This document shows positions 46,620-56,310 of a stretch of 64,000 nt of DNA, in pieces. The stretch is taken from contig SIJG01000081.1 in NCBI GenBank assembly GCA_023374025.1, forward strand, positions 300,031 through 364,030, written 5' to 3'. This stretch comes from Heterodera schachtii. Its lineage: Eukaryota > Nematoda > Chromadorea > Rhabditida > Heteroderidae. Position numbers and translations under genes: made by a program. Positions within the stretch are counted from its first letter, which is position 1. Each line of letters starts with the position of its first letter. The notes under the pieces are model-generated. The model saw nothing but the letters and a program-made list of their open reading frames with translations. It was not told the DNA's origin and made no database searches.

Positions 46620-49127
46620 TCAACGAACACTCATTTTCTGCTGCTTTTTGTCTGTCCGTTGTTCTGTCGAGATCATCCCTTTTCTCTTCTGTTCCGTTTC
46701 TTTCATTGTGAGAAGGACGGCGCATTGGCAGTCCGTACGCCCACCGGCTGTTGCATTCGGATGAGTTGCAGAAATTCGGCTGCCTACGAACGAAATGCCA
46801 TTTAATCCTGCCGCTTGATAACACTTCCTTTGGTGCCTTCCTCTCCCTCTATAAAAGGTCGTCTTCTCCTCCCCACCACTCACTTGTTCTGGTGTCAGTG
46901 GTCCGTTCTCCTCCTCCTCCTCCCCCCGTTCTTCTTCCTCGCCTATTTCTCTTCCAATTCGCGCCTCCGGCACTTCAAATTCGATCGGACGCAATTGGAA
47001 GTTTATAATGTGTGGGCGTCGTTCCTTCACGTCCTTCTGACTGATGTTCACCGTTTTGATGCCAATTTCATAACCGTCCGCTTCAACCGCGATTTGGTAA
47101 CAGCCGGAGACCAACGGACGGAAGTAATCGCCAGTGATCCCTGAATTTGCCTATTTCTCAACCATTCTCTGTTCTGGTCCTTGTTCCTCCTCTGCTTACA
47201 CGTAGACACCGGGTGTTTGATGGCCATTTGTCCGTCTCCGTCGGTCACATTTCTCACCCACACCACGGCATTTGCAATTGGTTCTCCGTTACGTGCATCG
47301 CTGACCATTCCTTTGATGCCAATGTGTGCCAAACGGATGAATTCCAACAGTGCCAATTTATTGTCAACCCAAAATTGGGGGAGTCGTTCCGGCGCCGGCA
47401 TTTTCTCACAGCTCAATTCCAAAGTGATTTCGAAGGCCTTCAATTCGAATTTTCCATTTTAATTTTGCTAAATGGTCTCACATTGGTGGACAAATAATTG
47501 AAGTCCTGCATTCCGCCCGCCACTGAGTACCATTTGGCCCCGTTGGTTATGCCGCCCTGTCTCGCGAAATTGTCCCCCGCCGTCCCATCGCAAGGCGCGT
47601 GGTCATTCTTCGCCATGTGCGCGTGTGCACGAGCGTAAGTCTCGGCGATGTATCTTTTGTGACAATTTAAATCGAAGGCTAAACCCAAAAGCCAGGGAAA
47701 GTGTCAAAACTAACCGAAAAGTGACGTCATCGGGCGACTTTGAATAAGCGCGAAGTTCGTTCGGGTCGAGACTTTCGTCGAAGGGATAATTGGCCACCTG
47801 TGAAACGACGAGCATTTCGAAATACTGCCGATGAATGACTCACCAAATCGCCTTCGTGGAGATTTGCGGAAATGACAAAAGGCCACGAAAGCACCCAATT
47901 GGCCACTGCAGTGACTTCGGGCTCAAACTAAAGCACCAAATGCTCTGTTTGACCACATTTCTTGCTGTCACTCGCCTGTTGGCCGTTGTCGGAGTCGTGA
48001 AACACTTCCAGCAAATGGTCAAAGAATGGCAGTCGTTGTGCGTTGGCCTTGTAAAAGATCGCGTCCAAGTCGGGGAAGTTCCTGTTCAGGTCGACCCCGT
48101 GCGCGTTCGTGCGACCCGTCACCCATCCGCGCTGTTCCGGCTTTGTCTTCAGCGTCAACTCAAAGCCTAAAATGGGAGACAGCGACGAAACGTTTTGCCA
48201 AATGGCAAAATGAAAAGCGACCGTCCGGGTTCATGCTGGGCATGATGTGAATGTTGGTCGAGTTGAGCATTTCCACCACTGACCGTTGGCCTTGTCGCCA
48301 TCCGTCGCAGAGGAATTGAGCCAATCGCAGCAGCAATTCCCTGCCGACCGCCTCGTTGCCGTGCATATTTCCGATGTATTTCATTTCGGGCTTCACTGAA
48401 AATGATTCGGAATGATATTGACCATCCGGCGCCTTTCAGAATTACGAACGACAAATCGACCGACAAATTTGTCGTTACGACAAAAAAATTAAAAATCATA
48501 GATAATAAATCTGATATCGAATTCATAAAGATTCTGACAAACAATAAATTTGATGAGTGGTGTTGAGCGCCCCCTAATATTTGTCATCTGAAATTTGACA
48601 TTTGTCGTAAAATCCGATCAGAATTTAGAAGTCAAACGACAAATTTTTTAATTCTTTGATGACAAACGATTAATTTATCGTTTGTAATTATGAAAGGCCC
48701 CAGCAGCTAACAAAGGCGCCATCGAATTACAAATTTGATGCCGTCCGGGATGGAGGGAAAATTCAATGACGGCCAAATCGCGGCCTTGGACTGATCGACC
48801 GACGCTGTACAGACGAGTGACACTTTGAAAGGAATAAATGCAAAAGCAAAACGGCGAATGGACAGTCAGTCGTTACTTCGGGCATTTGCTGTGCACCTTC
48901 TCCAACAACTCTTCCATTGCATTTTGATCATGGTATCGGCTCCACAGCGAATCGTCCGCTGAATCCGCCGGTTTTTTCGACCAGAAAAGGCCTAAAATCA
49001 AATCGATTGTTCGATTTCACCCGATTTTCTTTCTCTGACCTCCCATTGTGCCGTGGATTAGAGCCGTAGAAAAAAACAGAAAAAATGACACAGGAAATGA
49101 CGTCACCATCGAGGCCATAAACTTCAT
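46620..49127 (-). CDS. egl-21: Carboxypeptidase E-like neuropeptide-processing enzyme
   Basis: Metallocarboxypeptidase (M14B) that removes Lys/Arg left after prohormone cleavage in dense-core vesicles. It starts at ATG 49127-49125 with a signal peptide ([20 protein letters not shown]). The zinc motif is [20 protein letters not shown] (48320-48385; His and Glu ligands). NPDGR (about 48230), [15 protein letters not shown] (48060-48110) and [16 protein letters not shown] (47780-47870; third ligand His) follow, then [12 protein letters not shown] with the catalytic Glu (47410-47430) and a transthyretin-like domain ([20 protein letters not shown]). Start-proximal exons join [17 protein letters not shown] to [25 protein letters not shown] differs from the usual LHGGD by one Gly-to-Glu change. 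The tail after GPLTPEQV is rich in Glu and its exact end is uncertain. One intron holds the foldback element at 48429-48700. Confidence 0.9.
48429..48700. mobile_element. Foldback element, family G, in a carboxypeptidase intron
   Basis: The ends GCCTTTCAGAATTACGAACG and CGTTTGTAATTATGAAAGGC (about 48679-48698) are inverted copies, and the arms continue with GACAAAT repeats in opposite orientations (ACAAATTTGTCGTTACGACA on the left). No coding capacity. It lies between the [10 protein letters not shown] and [12 protein letters not shown] exons. Confidence 0.8.
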
Positions 49128-49618
49128 TTAATGCGCCTGTGGGAAAGAGCAATGAATGAATGAAATGCCAAAGAATGGCAATGGCAATTGAAAGAAGGGA
49201 ATGACAGGGGAAAGTTGAGAGGAGTCGAAAGGGGACGAGGGACGGACGACCACGGCACTTTGGACAAATCGGCCAAACGGAGCGGAGGACGGACAAAGAA
49301 CACACGGCGGGACGGAGACGTGGCGATGTTTCGCCGCGGGCTTTTTCAATACTGCCTTAGGGGAGCGGCACAAAGAGAAAGAAGGCAGACAAGCGATGAG
49401 AGAGAAGGACGTACGAAGAGGCGACAGAGAAAGAGGGGAGACGGACCACGTGGGGAAGCATTGCGAGAGCGGAAATGGCCATAGAAAAGAGGGGGCAGAG
49501 CAGAGAGAGAGAGAGAAGGGAGGAGGGGAGGGAGGGAGGGGGGAGAGGAAGGAGTTGTCCTTATCGGAGGGCGGGGGGAGGGGAAAAGCCGAGTCCGCTC
49601 GATAAGGAAAGCCAGCAC

Positions 49619-49694
<76 letters not shown>

Positions 49695-50110
49695 GAAAAT
49701 GGGAATTGCATGTGTTAAGGAATTTTAAGCAAAGTGAGGAAAAACGGAGGAAAGGGAGGGAAAAGCCGTATTCGAATTAATGGGAATTAAATTTAATTGC
49801 GTTAAAATAAAGTTAAAAAATGAATTGATCACAATGGAGAGGAATGTTATGATGAACATATGGACAATGTTGAAGTGGGAGTGGTTGACCTCAATTAATT
49901 GCCTAATTAATGATAATTAAGGGGTGGGGGCTGAAGGACAGAATGAGGCGATCAAAATTGAAGAAAAAACACCGTCAGAAAAGGCAAAAATCACCAAAAG
50001 AAACCTTACACTCTAATCATCGCATTTTATTTCCCCTCAACTAATTAATTAATAATTGCTAATCCAAATTAGATAATTAATTAATTTGTTGTTTTCCTCT
50101 CCCTTTTAAA
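49128..50110. other. Intergenic region between divergent carboxypeptidase and biotin synthase genes
   Basis: G+A-rich, with no supported exon. It contains the (AG)n tract listed separately and presumably both promoters. Confidence 0.5.
49621..49693. repeat. (AG)n microsatellite
   Basis: About 70 bases of nearly perfect AG dinucleotide repeat. Confidence 0.97.
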
Positions 50111-51865
50111 ATGCCGCCCCCAATTGGCTCAATTATTTCCAAATGGACTTTCTCTGAGGCTCTTTCGGTGTTTTCACTCCCTTTCCCCGAACTCATTTTT
50201 CGTACGTCAAATGTTTTATATTAAAAGTCATTTGCCATTTCTTTTCATGTGCCCAAAATGTCCATCGGCAGCATCACAATCCAAGCCAAGTTCAAATCAG
50301 TACGTTGTTGAGCATAAAAACGGGCGCGTGTCCGGAGAACTGTTCGTACTGTCCACAGTCGGGCTACCATAAGACGGGGCTGAAGAAGGAGCCGTTGATG
50401 GAAGTGGAGTGAGTGGGGAAGAGATGGGAGGGGGAGGGGGGGGGGATAAAAGGGGGGGGGGGGGGGTTTAAAGGGATTTGGGAAGCAAGACATAAAGGCA
50501 AAAGCAGTGCTGACAGGAAAGAAATACCGTTTAATTAACAGCTTAAATCAGACAGGTGTTGGAAGCCGCTAAAAGAGCAAAGGCCAGCGGTGCGACACGA
50601 TTTTGTATGGTAAGAGAAGCGAATGATACGGCAGGGAAGGGAAGGAAGGACAGATAAGTGGGGGGGGGGGGTGGGGAGCCTTGGCACGGAAGGTACGGTA
50701 GGGAAAGTAGGGAAGGGCATATTACAGTAGGGGGACAATCTTTGTTTGTTTTAAGGGGGCGGCATGGAGGGGCCCGAAGGACCGCGACTTGGACAAAGTG
50801 TGCGAAATGGTGGCCAAAGTCAAACAATTGGGCGGCCTTGAAACATGCGCGACATTGGGACTGCTCAAAAACGAGGGACAAGCGCAAAGACTGAAGAAAG
50901 CGGGTAAAATTGAAATTGAAAATTTGGAATAGAAATTGAAAGAAATTTGAATTTGAACAATACAAATTGGTTAATAGAAAATTAATGTTTCAAATAATAA
51001 TGGAACTCAAAATTGAGCAGCTTAGCTAAGCGAACTGACTTGTTACAAACAAATAGTAGCAGATGAGAGAGACAATTCGAATTTTAATTTAAAATGGAAA
51101 TAAAAGCACTCAAATTAAATCTGAGAGTGCTTTTGTCCCTGAAAGGATTGGACTTTTACAACCACAACATCGACTGCTCCAAGGACTTTTACCACAAAAT
51201 CATTACTACGCGCCGTTTTGATGACCGAATTTCGACCATTGAGAAAGTACGGTACCATCCAATTGGTCAATTGTACGGTAATTTGCGTTTTTTAAGGTTC
51301 GCTCGGCCGGCATCAAAGTTTGCTGCGGAGGGATTATCGGAATGGGAGAGAATAACGAAGAACGCGTGAAAATGTGAGGCCGAAAATGGGCCATGCAACC
51401 TTTGCTTTCATTTGGCCAAGGCTCGTCACATTGGCCAATTTCGCACCTCCGCCCGAATCGGTGCCAATTAACAAATTAATGCCTTTCCCCGGCACTCCGT
51501 TGGCCAATGCCCCCGCGCCCGACCCCTTCGATTTCGTGCGCACAATTGCCACGGCGCGTGTTCTGATGCCAATGGCTTACATCCGACTGTCGGCTGGCAG
51601 AGAACAAATGGCGGACGAATTGCAGGCGACTAATTTTTTAACCCAGAAAAGCCCATTTAATTAAATATTAAAACCAAAATGATTTCAGGCACTTTGTTTT
51701 TTAGCCGGTGCAAATTCACTTTTCTTTGGTGAAAAGTTACTAACGGCGTCAAATCCAATGCCAGAAAAAGACAGAGAATTATTTCAACGATTGGGCCTCA
51801 AAGGAGAGAAAATTGAAGAGATAAAAGCTGAAGGAAATGACGAAAAAGTGACCTTGAACATATGA
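50111..51865 (+). CDS. bioB: Biotin synthase (radical SAM), bacterial type, with introns
   Basis: Inserts sulfur into dethiobiotin, the last step of biotin synthesis. Exons read: 50111-50201, 50228-50408, 50552-50609, 50756-50903, 51146-51246, 51297-51373, 51421-51625 and 51689-51865. These sum to 1,038 bases (345 residues plus stop), the usual bacterial length. The start gives [20 protein letters not shown]. The radical-SAM cysteine motif is [48 protein letters not shown] and [51 protein letters not shown] and [19 protein letters not shown] follow in order. The intron at 50202-50227 would be only 26 bases, and the one after 51625 starts with GC. Animals normally lack BioB; a bacterial-type bioB acquired by cyst nematodes is established knowledge. 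The donor lineage cannot be read here. Confidence 0.93.
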
Positions 51866-51894
51866 AGACAATCTTTTTATCAAATACATTCAGA

Positions 51895-52382
51895 TGCAAA
51901 AGTATTGGAACAAAATGTTTATCACCACAAACTTAGTTCCAAGTTGCCAGAAAATCTAAAAAAAATCTCACTTAACTAACTCTTGATAATGATCAAAAAA
52001 TTCGTTTGGACCAACATGATCAGATCACTCCTTCAAAGTGATCTGAAAAGCCAAAATATTTTACATCTCAAAAATAACTCATTTCTATCGTTTTCAAGAG
52101 AAAATGATCAAAAATCGATTATTTTTATGGTACTCAATTTGGCCCTATCCAAAATTTCAAAAAAAAAAATTTTTCCCAACCCACTAGGAATTTTTTACGA
52201 AAAAATCCCAAATTTCAAGCCATTTTTGGCTTTTCAGATCACCAAGAAGCAGTGATCTGATCATGTTGGTCCAAAAGAATTTTTTGATCAGTACCAAGAG
52301 TTAGTTAAGGAGATTTTTAAAAATTTTTCTGGTCTTGGAACTAAGTTTTTGGTGATTAAACATTTTGTTCCATTCTTTTGCA
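51895..52382. mobile_element. Foldback element, family H
   Basis: The left end TGCAAAAGTATTGGAACAAA (from 51895) pairs with the right end TTTTGTTCCATTCTTTTGCA (to 52382). The arms continue through ACTTAGTTCCAAG / CTTGGAACTAAGT, TTAACTAACTCTTG / AGAGTTAGTTAAGG and GGACCAACATGATCAGATCA / TGATCTGATCATGTTGGTCC. AT-rich centre, no coding. It separates the 3' end of bioB from the truncated DGAT2 copy. Confidence 0.9.
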
Positions 52383-52385
52383 CCG

Positions 52386-52795
52386 TCAAAGATGAACGAA
52401 CGCAGCGGTACTGAACACTCCGTGAGGATGGCATCTGAAAACAATGTCAGTACAAATATATAATTCAGAATGGAGAAAATAAATAATTTAGTGAATATAA
52501 ATTAAACAGTGCCCTAAAATGTAATTGTTGTTCGGTGGAAGGTCAGCAGTTTTGATCAATTTGATTGGAAAATAATCGGCAAAATGCTTCCATACAAAAG
52601 AATTCTTGTACCATAACTAAAATTATTTATAAAGTTTTAAAAAAAATTAAATTCAAAAAGCACCCAATTTCTTGATCCTCTTCTCGGCGTGTCAAAGTCG
52701 TAAAGAAACCAAACAAAATACAAACAGACAATCCACCAAAATTTAGTGTAGAAAAATAAATAAAATGGCACAAAGACGGCAAAAGGGGGTTTTCG
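52386..52795 (-). pseudogene. Truncated duplicate of the DGAT2-family gene (5' half)
   Basis: An inverted, diverged copy of about 23425-23820. It retains the membrane exon ([20 protein letters not shown], then YDFDTPRRG), the [16 protein letters not shown] exon, the GC-type donor after YILG, and the start of the HPHG exon. It ends about 40 bases into that exon, next to foldback H. The 5' side also breaks off near 52790, beside a family A fragment. Without the catalytic 3' half it cannot encode an acyltransferase. Confidence 0.88.
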
Positions 52796-52872
52796 GTGCT
52801 GTTGTTCACGAATCCGGCATGCATTTCGACCAATCCCTAAACCCGGACCCAATTCGAACAAAAATCTTCAAA
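52796..52872. repeat. Fragment of foldback family A
   Basis: ATTTCGACCAATCCCTAAAC and CCGGACCCAATTCGAACAAA match the arm of the 7829-8292 element. It abuts the broken 5' edge of the DGAT2 copy. Confidence 0.6.
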
Positions 52873-52879
52873 CTCTCCT

Positions 52880-53298
52880 AGACTGGGCGATAATTGGAGA
52901 TTAATTAGAGAAAATACGGTATGGTATTAAAAATAATTTTAGAAGAAAATAACACAATAAAGCTAAAATTTTCTAGCGAAAAATCAACAAGAAAAGTGAA
53001 ATTTTAGCTTTTTTAAATTACCTATTTTAAAGGAAATTAATTTATTCAATGAGAGCCGTTCTAATTAGTGTTGCAACCCCGACCCCGAGCCCCGACATTT
53101 TGGCCATTTTCGGGGTTAACCCCGACGCTTCCAACCCCGAATTTTCCAACCCCGACGTCGGGGTTGCAACCATAGTTCTAATAAAGGTTTTTTTTTTGGG
53201 AAAATGCCAAAATATGGACATAGCCAAAACATGGAAATAGGTATGTATAGACATAATCGCGAAATATGGAAAAATATTGATATAGAAACCCATCCTAA
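52880..53298. mobile_element. Decayed copy of hAT-like family F, interrupted
   Basis: GGTATTAAAAATAATTTTAG, AGCGAAAAATCAACAAGAAA, TTTATTCAATGAGAGCCGTT and GGGAAAATGCCAAAATATGG match the interior of 41215-41878 in the same order. The termini are eroded. It is interrupted by the 109-bp element at 53066-53174. Confidence 0.75.
53066..53174. mobile_element. Small TIR element family I (CCCCGAC-rich), 8-bp target duplication
   Basis: The ends TAGTGTTGCAACCCCGA and TCGGGGTTGCAACCATA are inverted, with the exact duplication GTTCTAAT on both sides (53058-53065, 53175-53182). The interior consists of repeated (A)CCCCGA motifs. The related unfilled sequence is visible near 41629-41660 (GTCGTTCTATTAGAGG). 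Confidence 0.9.
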
Positions 53299-53532
53299 TC
53301 ACTTGCGCGTTTTTGTCGTCGCGGCGTGATTTTAGCTTTATGCGTAACGCACATCGTTGTTATTTAAAACAAATTGCATCCACGTATCTTTTTGCGCTTC
53401 TCGGATCCTTTGCGTGTTTTGCGTGGGTCTCATTTCAAATTCGTCCGTTTTTCTCTCACCGCTCCATTCTATGACTCATTTCCTTCTTTCTTAGCTCATC
53501 TAAACTGATATTTTGCTTTTTTCTCAGTCACA

Positions 53533-54523
53533 ATGTCTTACAACCGTGATGCCTCCGTTGCTTCGACCGGTACGACCAACAGCCAGGAGTCTCCAGTGAA
53601 AGCCGGAAAAGCTACTACGAAGGCGGCTAGCGGAAAGGGCGGCAAAGTGAAGGCGGACGGAAAAGTGAAGGCTGGCGGAAAAGGGGCGAAGAAGGCGGGC
53701 GGAAAGGGTGGAAAAGTGAAGGCTGGCGGAAAAGGGGCGAAGAAGGCGGGCGGAAAGGGTGGAAAAGTGAAGATGCCCACTGGAAAAAAAAACACGCGCT
53801 CTGCTCGTGCTGGCGTTGCATTTCCCGTCGGTCGTATCCACCGTTTGCTGCGCAATGGTAAAGTTTTTGGAGAGAAAGGGAGGGGATTTTACAAAAATGG
53901 CACCGAATAGGGAGAGTTATTCATTTCTGTGTCTTCGGGGACGGCACCCCACAGGGACGTTTCCAGAGGGAGGGTGCGTATTCCCCTCCAAGCCCCCTCC
54001 ATATCGAATTTTAAGAAAAAACTAATGTTGGTACACTATTCAAGACTTACCCCACAAAGAGCTGCAGAAAAATGTAAAAAAAAAAAGTCGGCCCGGGGGT
54101 ACCCCCTTTAAGCCGAACTCCTGGGACCGTCCTTGTCACCCAATGCCAAAGAAATAGCCTGGTCCTGTTTTCATTGACATCCCCCCGTTTTACAAATTAA
54201 CGTTTATTTATTTTTCTTCAATCCAGGTCGCTATGCTAATCGCATTGGTGCCGGAGCGCCTGTCTATCTGGCAGCAGTGTTGGAGTACCTGGCGACTGAA
54301 GTGCTCGTGCTGGCCGGCAACGCGTCGCGTGTTTACAAAAAGAAGCGGATCAACCCGCGCCATTTGCAGTTGGCTGTGCGCAACGACCAGGAGTTGAACA
54401 AGGTCAAAGACAATAGCTTTTTTTTTTTGATATCATCTTTGCAAATCATTTTAATTTTTCCAGCTTCTCTCGGGCGTCACCATTTCTCGTGGCGGTGTGT
54501 TGCCGAACATTCATACGGTCTAG
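53533..54523 (+). CDS. Histone H2A variant with long repeated basic tail and short C-terminus
   Basis: A nucleosome core histone in three exons, from ATG 53533 to TAG 54521-54523. The fold is clear: [60 protein letters not shown], and [19 protein letters not shown]. Three features are unusual. An N-terminal extension of roughly 80 residues contains two identical 17-residue units ([17 protein letters not shown]), encoded by a perfect 51-bp duplication near 53664-53765. The usual E-E of the acidic patch (R-N-D-E-E-L) reads RNDQEL. The protein stops after PNIHTV, so the docking C-terminal tail is missing. Introns are also atypical for a replication-dependent histone, suggesting a variant that is constitutive or germline-expressed. 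Confidence 0.88.
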
Positions 54524-54579
54524 TCGAAGATGCAGCAGCAGAACGGCAGTCAGCGAAATTTGTTATTTAATATTTTGTC

Positions 54580-55016
54580 TAGGGATACCATTTTTAGGGC
54601 TTTGCCTATTTTTTTCCGAGCTCCCCGTGGTCTGAAACGCACGAAGCGTTTGTCCAAAATTTGTTAACAAAAATGCAATAAAATTAAAAATACACCGCTA
54701 AGAATGACTTAAAGTTTTTTTCAAAAAATACAGCCACAATAATCGACCTAAAAAAATTCTCAAAAACATACCCTGAGAAATGCAAAATTTCTCGAAAATT
54801 CATCTCCAAAATTTATTTATTTGCAACAAGAATTTGTGATTTAAAAAATTATTTATCTTAATATTCATTTGGATTAATATACCTTAGTTGATTTTTGAAT
54901 AAAATTTTGTTATTCTACACCCCTTAAATTTGAAAGTTTTTGAGCCTATTTTAGGGGTTTTTAGAGCATAAAGCCTACCTATTTTGCGGTTTTAGAGCCG
55001 AAAAATGGTATCCCTA
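54580..55016. mobile_element. TIR element family D (TAGGGATAC ends)
   Basis: The left terminus TAGGGATACCATTTTTAGGG and right terminus AAAATGGTATCCCTA are inverted, and the arms continue (CTTTGCCTATTTT / ACCTATTTTGCGG). The flanks (ATTTTGTC / GTTGTGTC) are similar but not an exact 8-base duplication. No coding. It lies just after the H2A stop codon, within or next to its 3' UTR. Confidence 0.8.
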
Positions 55017-55139
55017 GTTGTGTCCTCTCTTTTTTGAGTAATATATTTAGTGCCTTTCTCTTGAATTGTTTGTGTTGTGTATTTTTTGTAATAAAATGTC
55101 ATTTAATTTCTTTTTTAAAATTCTTTATTGATAAATGGT

Positions 55140-55202
55140 AGAGACCGGCCTGGATTTTTCGTGGATCCAGGTCATTTTTTCGGCAACCTGGATTTTTCCT
55201 GA
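55140..55202. repeat. Fragment of hAT-like family E
   Basis: GGCCTGGATTTTTCGTGGAT, CCAGGTCATTTTTTCGGCAA and CCTGGATTTTTCCTG match the left subterminal region of 39583-40605. It directly abuts the first recognisable codons of the AFG1-like fragment. Confidence 0.8.
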
Positions 55203-56310
55203 GAACTTTTCCTCTCGAGGATTGGTTTTGGTGGCGTACGAATGCCCTTTTTTACTCAAAAACAATTGAAAATATTTGAAGGACTTCGAATCGACCGCCC
55301 GTCGATCTGTACAAAAATGGGCTCCAACGGCATCAATTTGTGCCATTCATTCGTTTGCTGGAACAAAAGTGCCGTGTGATTTGCCTCGATTCGGGCATTG
55401 ACTACAGAAAAGTGAACGTGTTGAAAGCATTTTGCCAATAAAAGTGCCTTTTAAGCAAATTTCTGACAAAATGGCAGAAGACTCTTTCTTTGTTGGCAGT
55501 GGGCCTGAAATTGATGCCAAAATGGACAATTCCTTTAAACTTTTGATTTTGCATGAGAACGACGGTAAGTGCCGGGGAATTAATGTGCCAACAAATAGCG
55601 CAAATAATAATAATAACATTGGATTGTTGAACAAATGTTCAGTTGTCGGTCCAAAAACGCTCAACATTTTGGGACGGACTCTCAAAATGGAGCGATGTTG
55701 CGGAAGAGTCGCGGATGTTCACTTTGACGACGTACCATCAAAATGATTATTCAATTACTATAGTAATTATACGGCTAAGTGCCAATGTTTTAGCTGTGCA
55801 AAAAGCCACTGAGTGCCAACGATTACTTGGCCATTTCGCGCGTTTTCCACACGGTTCTCATCCGTCGAATTCCCTTTTTCACCCGTGCAAAATTATCAGA
55901 AGCGCGTCGTTTCATCACTCTAATCGACACTTTTTACGACCAAAAAGTGAAAAAAGAAAGAAAAGTTTAATTATTTTCTGTCGTTCGAAGGTCCGTGTGA
56001 TTTGCTCTGCCGACGCCGAACCGGACAAACTCTTCCAATTTGAGGAAGAGACCGAATTGAGCGACACGCAGCGAATGCTAATGGACGACTTGAGCGTGCG
56101 CGAAGGAGAGGTGGCACTTTCTGTTGGTCCATCGCTTAAGATTTCTCAAAACGAGACATTTTAATACTGCCGTTTTCGTTCGATGTTCAGGAATCCGCGA
56201 CTGCCAATGTGTTCAGCGGTTCCGAAGAAATGTTCGCTTTCGCGCGGACGGTGTCGCGGATGGCGGAAATGCGTACCGAAACGTATCAGAAACACCGAAG
56301 ACCCTCCTGA
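55203..56310 (+). pseudogene. 5'-truncated AFG1/LACE1-like AAA ATPase
   Basis: The C-terminal part of a mitochondrial AFG1-type ATPase. Exons: about 55203-55236 (SSRGLVLVA), then [34 protein letters not shown] and [14 protein letters not shown] (about 55274-55440). Next are VVGPKTLNILGRTLKMERCC and GRVADVHFDDV (about 55640-55735), ISRVFHTVLIRRIPFFTRAK and EARRFITLIDTFYDQK (about 55830-55950), VRVICSADAEPDKLFQFEEE (about 55990 onward), and finally SGSEEMFAFARTVSRMAEMR to TGA 56308-56310. The Walker A and B portion is missing: the match starts abruptly at a repeat fragment (55140-55202), and the H2A gene lies just upstream. What remains is open and properly spliced, so decay is recent or the missing exons were displaced. 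It is called a pseudogene because the nucleotide-binding half is absent. Confidence 0.75.

Noticed and set aside
49346..49711. Ser/Leu-rich minus-strand frame and Arg/Glu plus-strand frame
   Set aside because: Produced by the (AG)n tract and flanking purine-rich DNA.
50124..50372. Plus-strand frame overlapping bioB exons 1-2 without splicing
   Set aside because: It is a shadow frame; the spliced frame alone shows the BioB motifs.
53533..53860. Minus-strand Phe/Pro-rich frames opposite the H2A tail
   Set aside because: Reverse complement of the Lys/Gly repeat; the plus strand encodes a clear histone fold.
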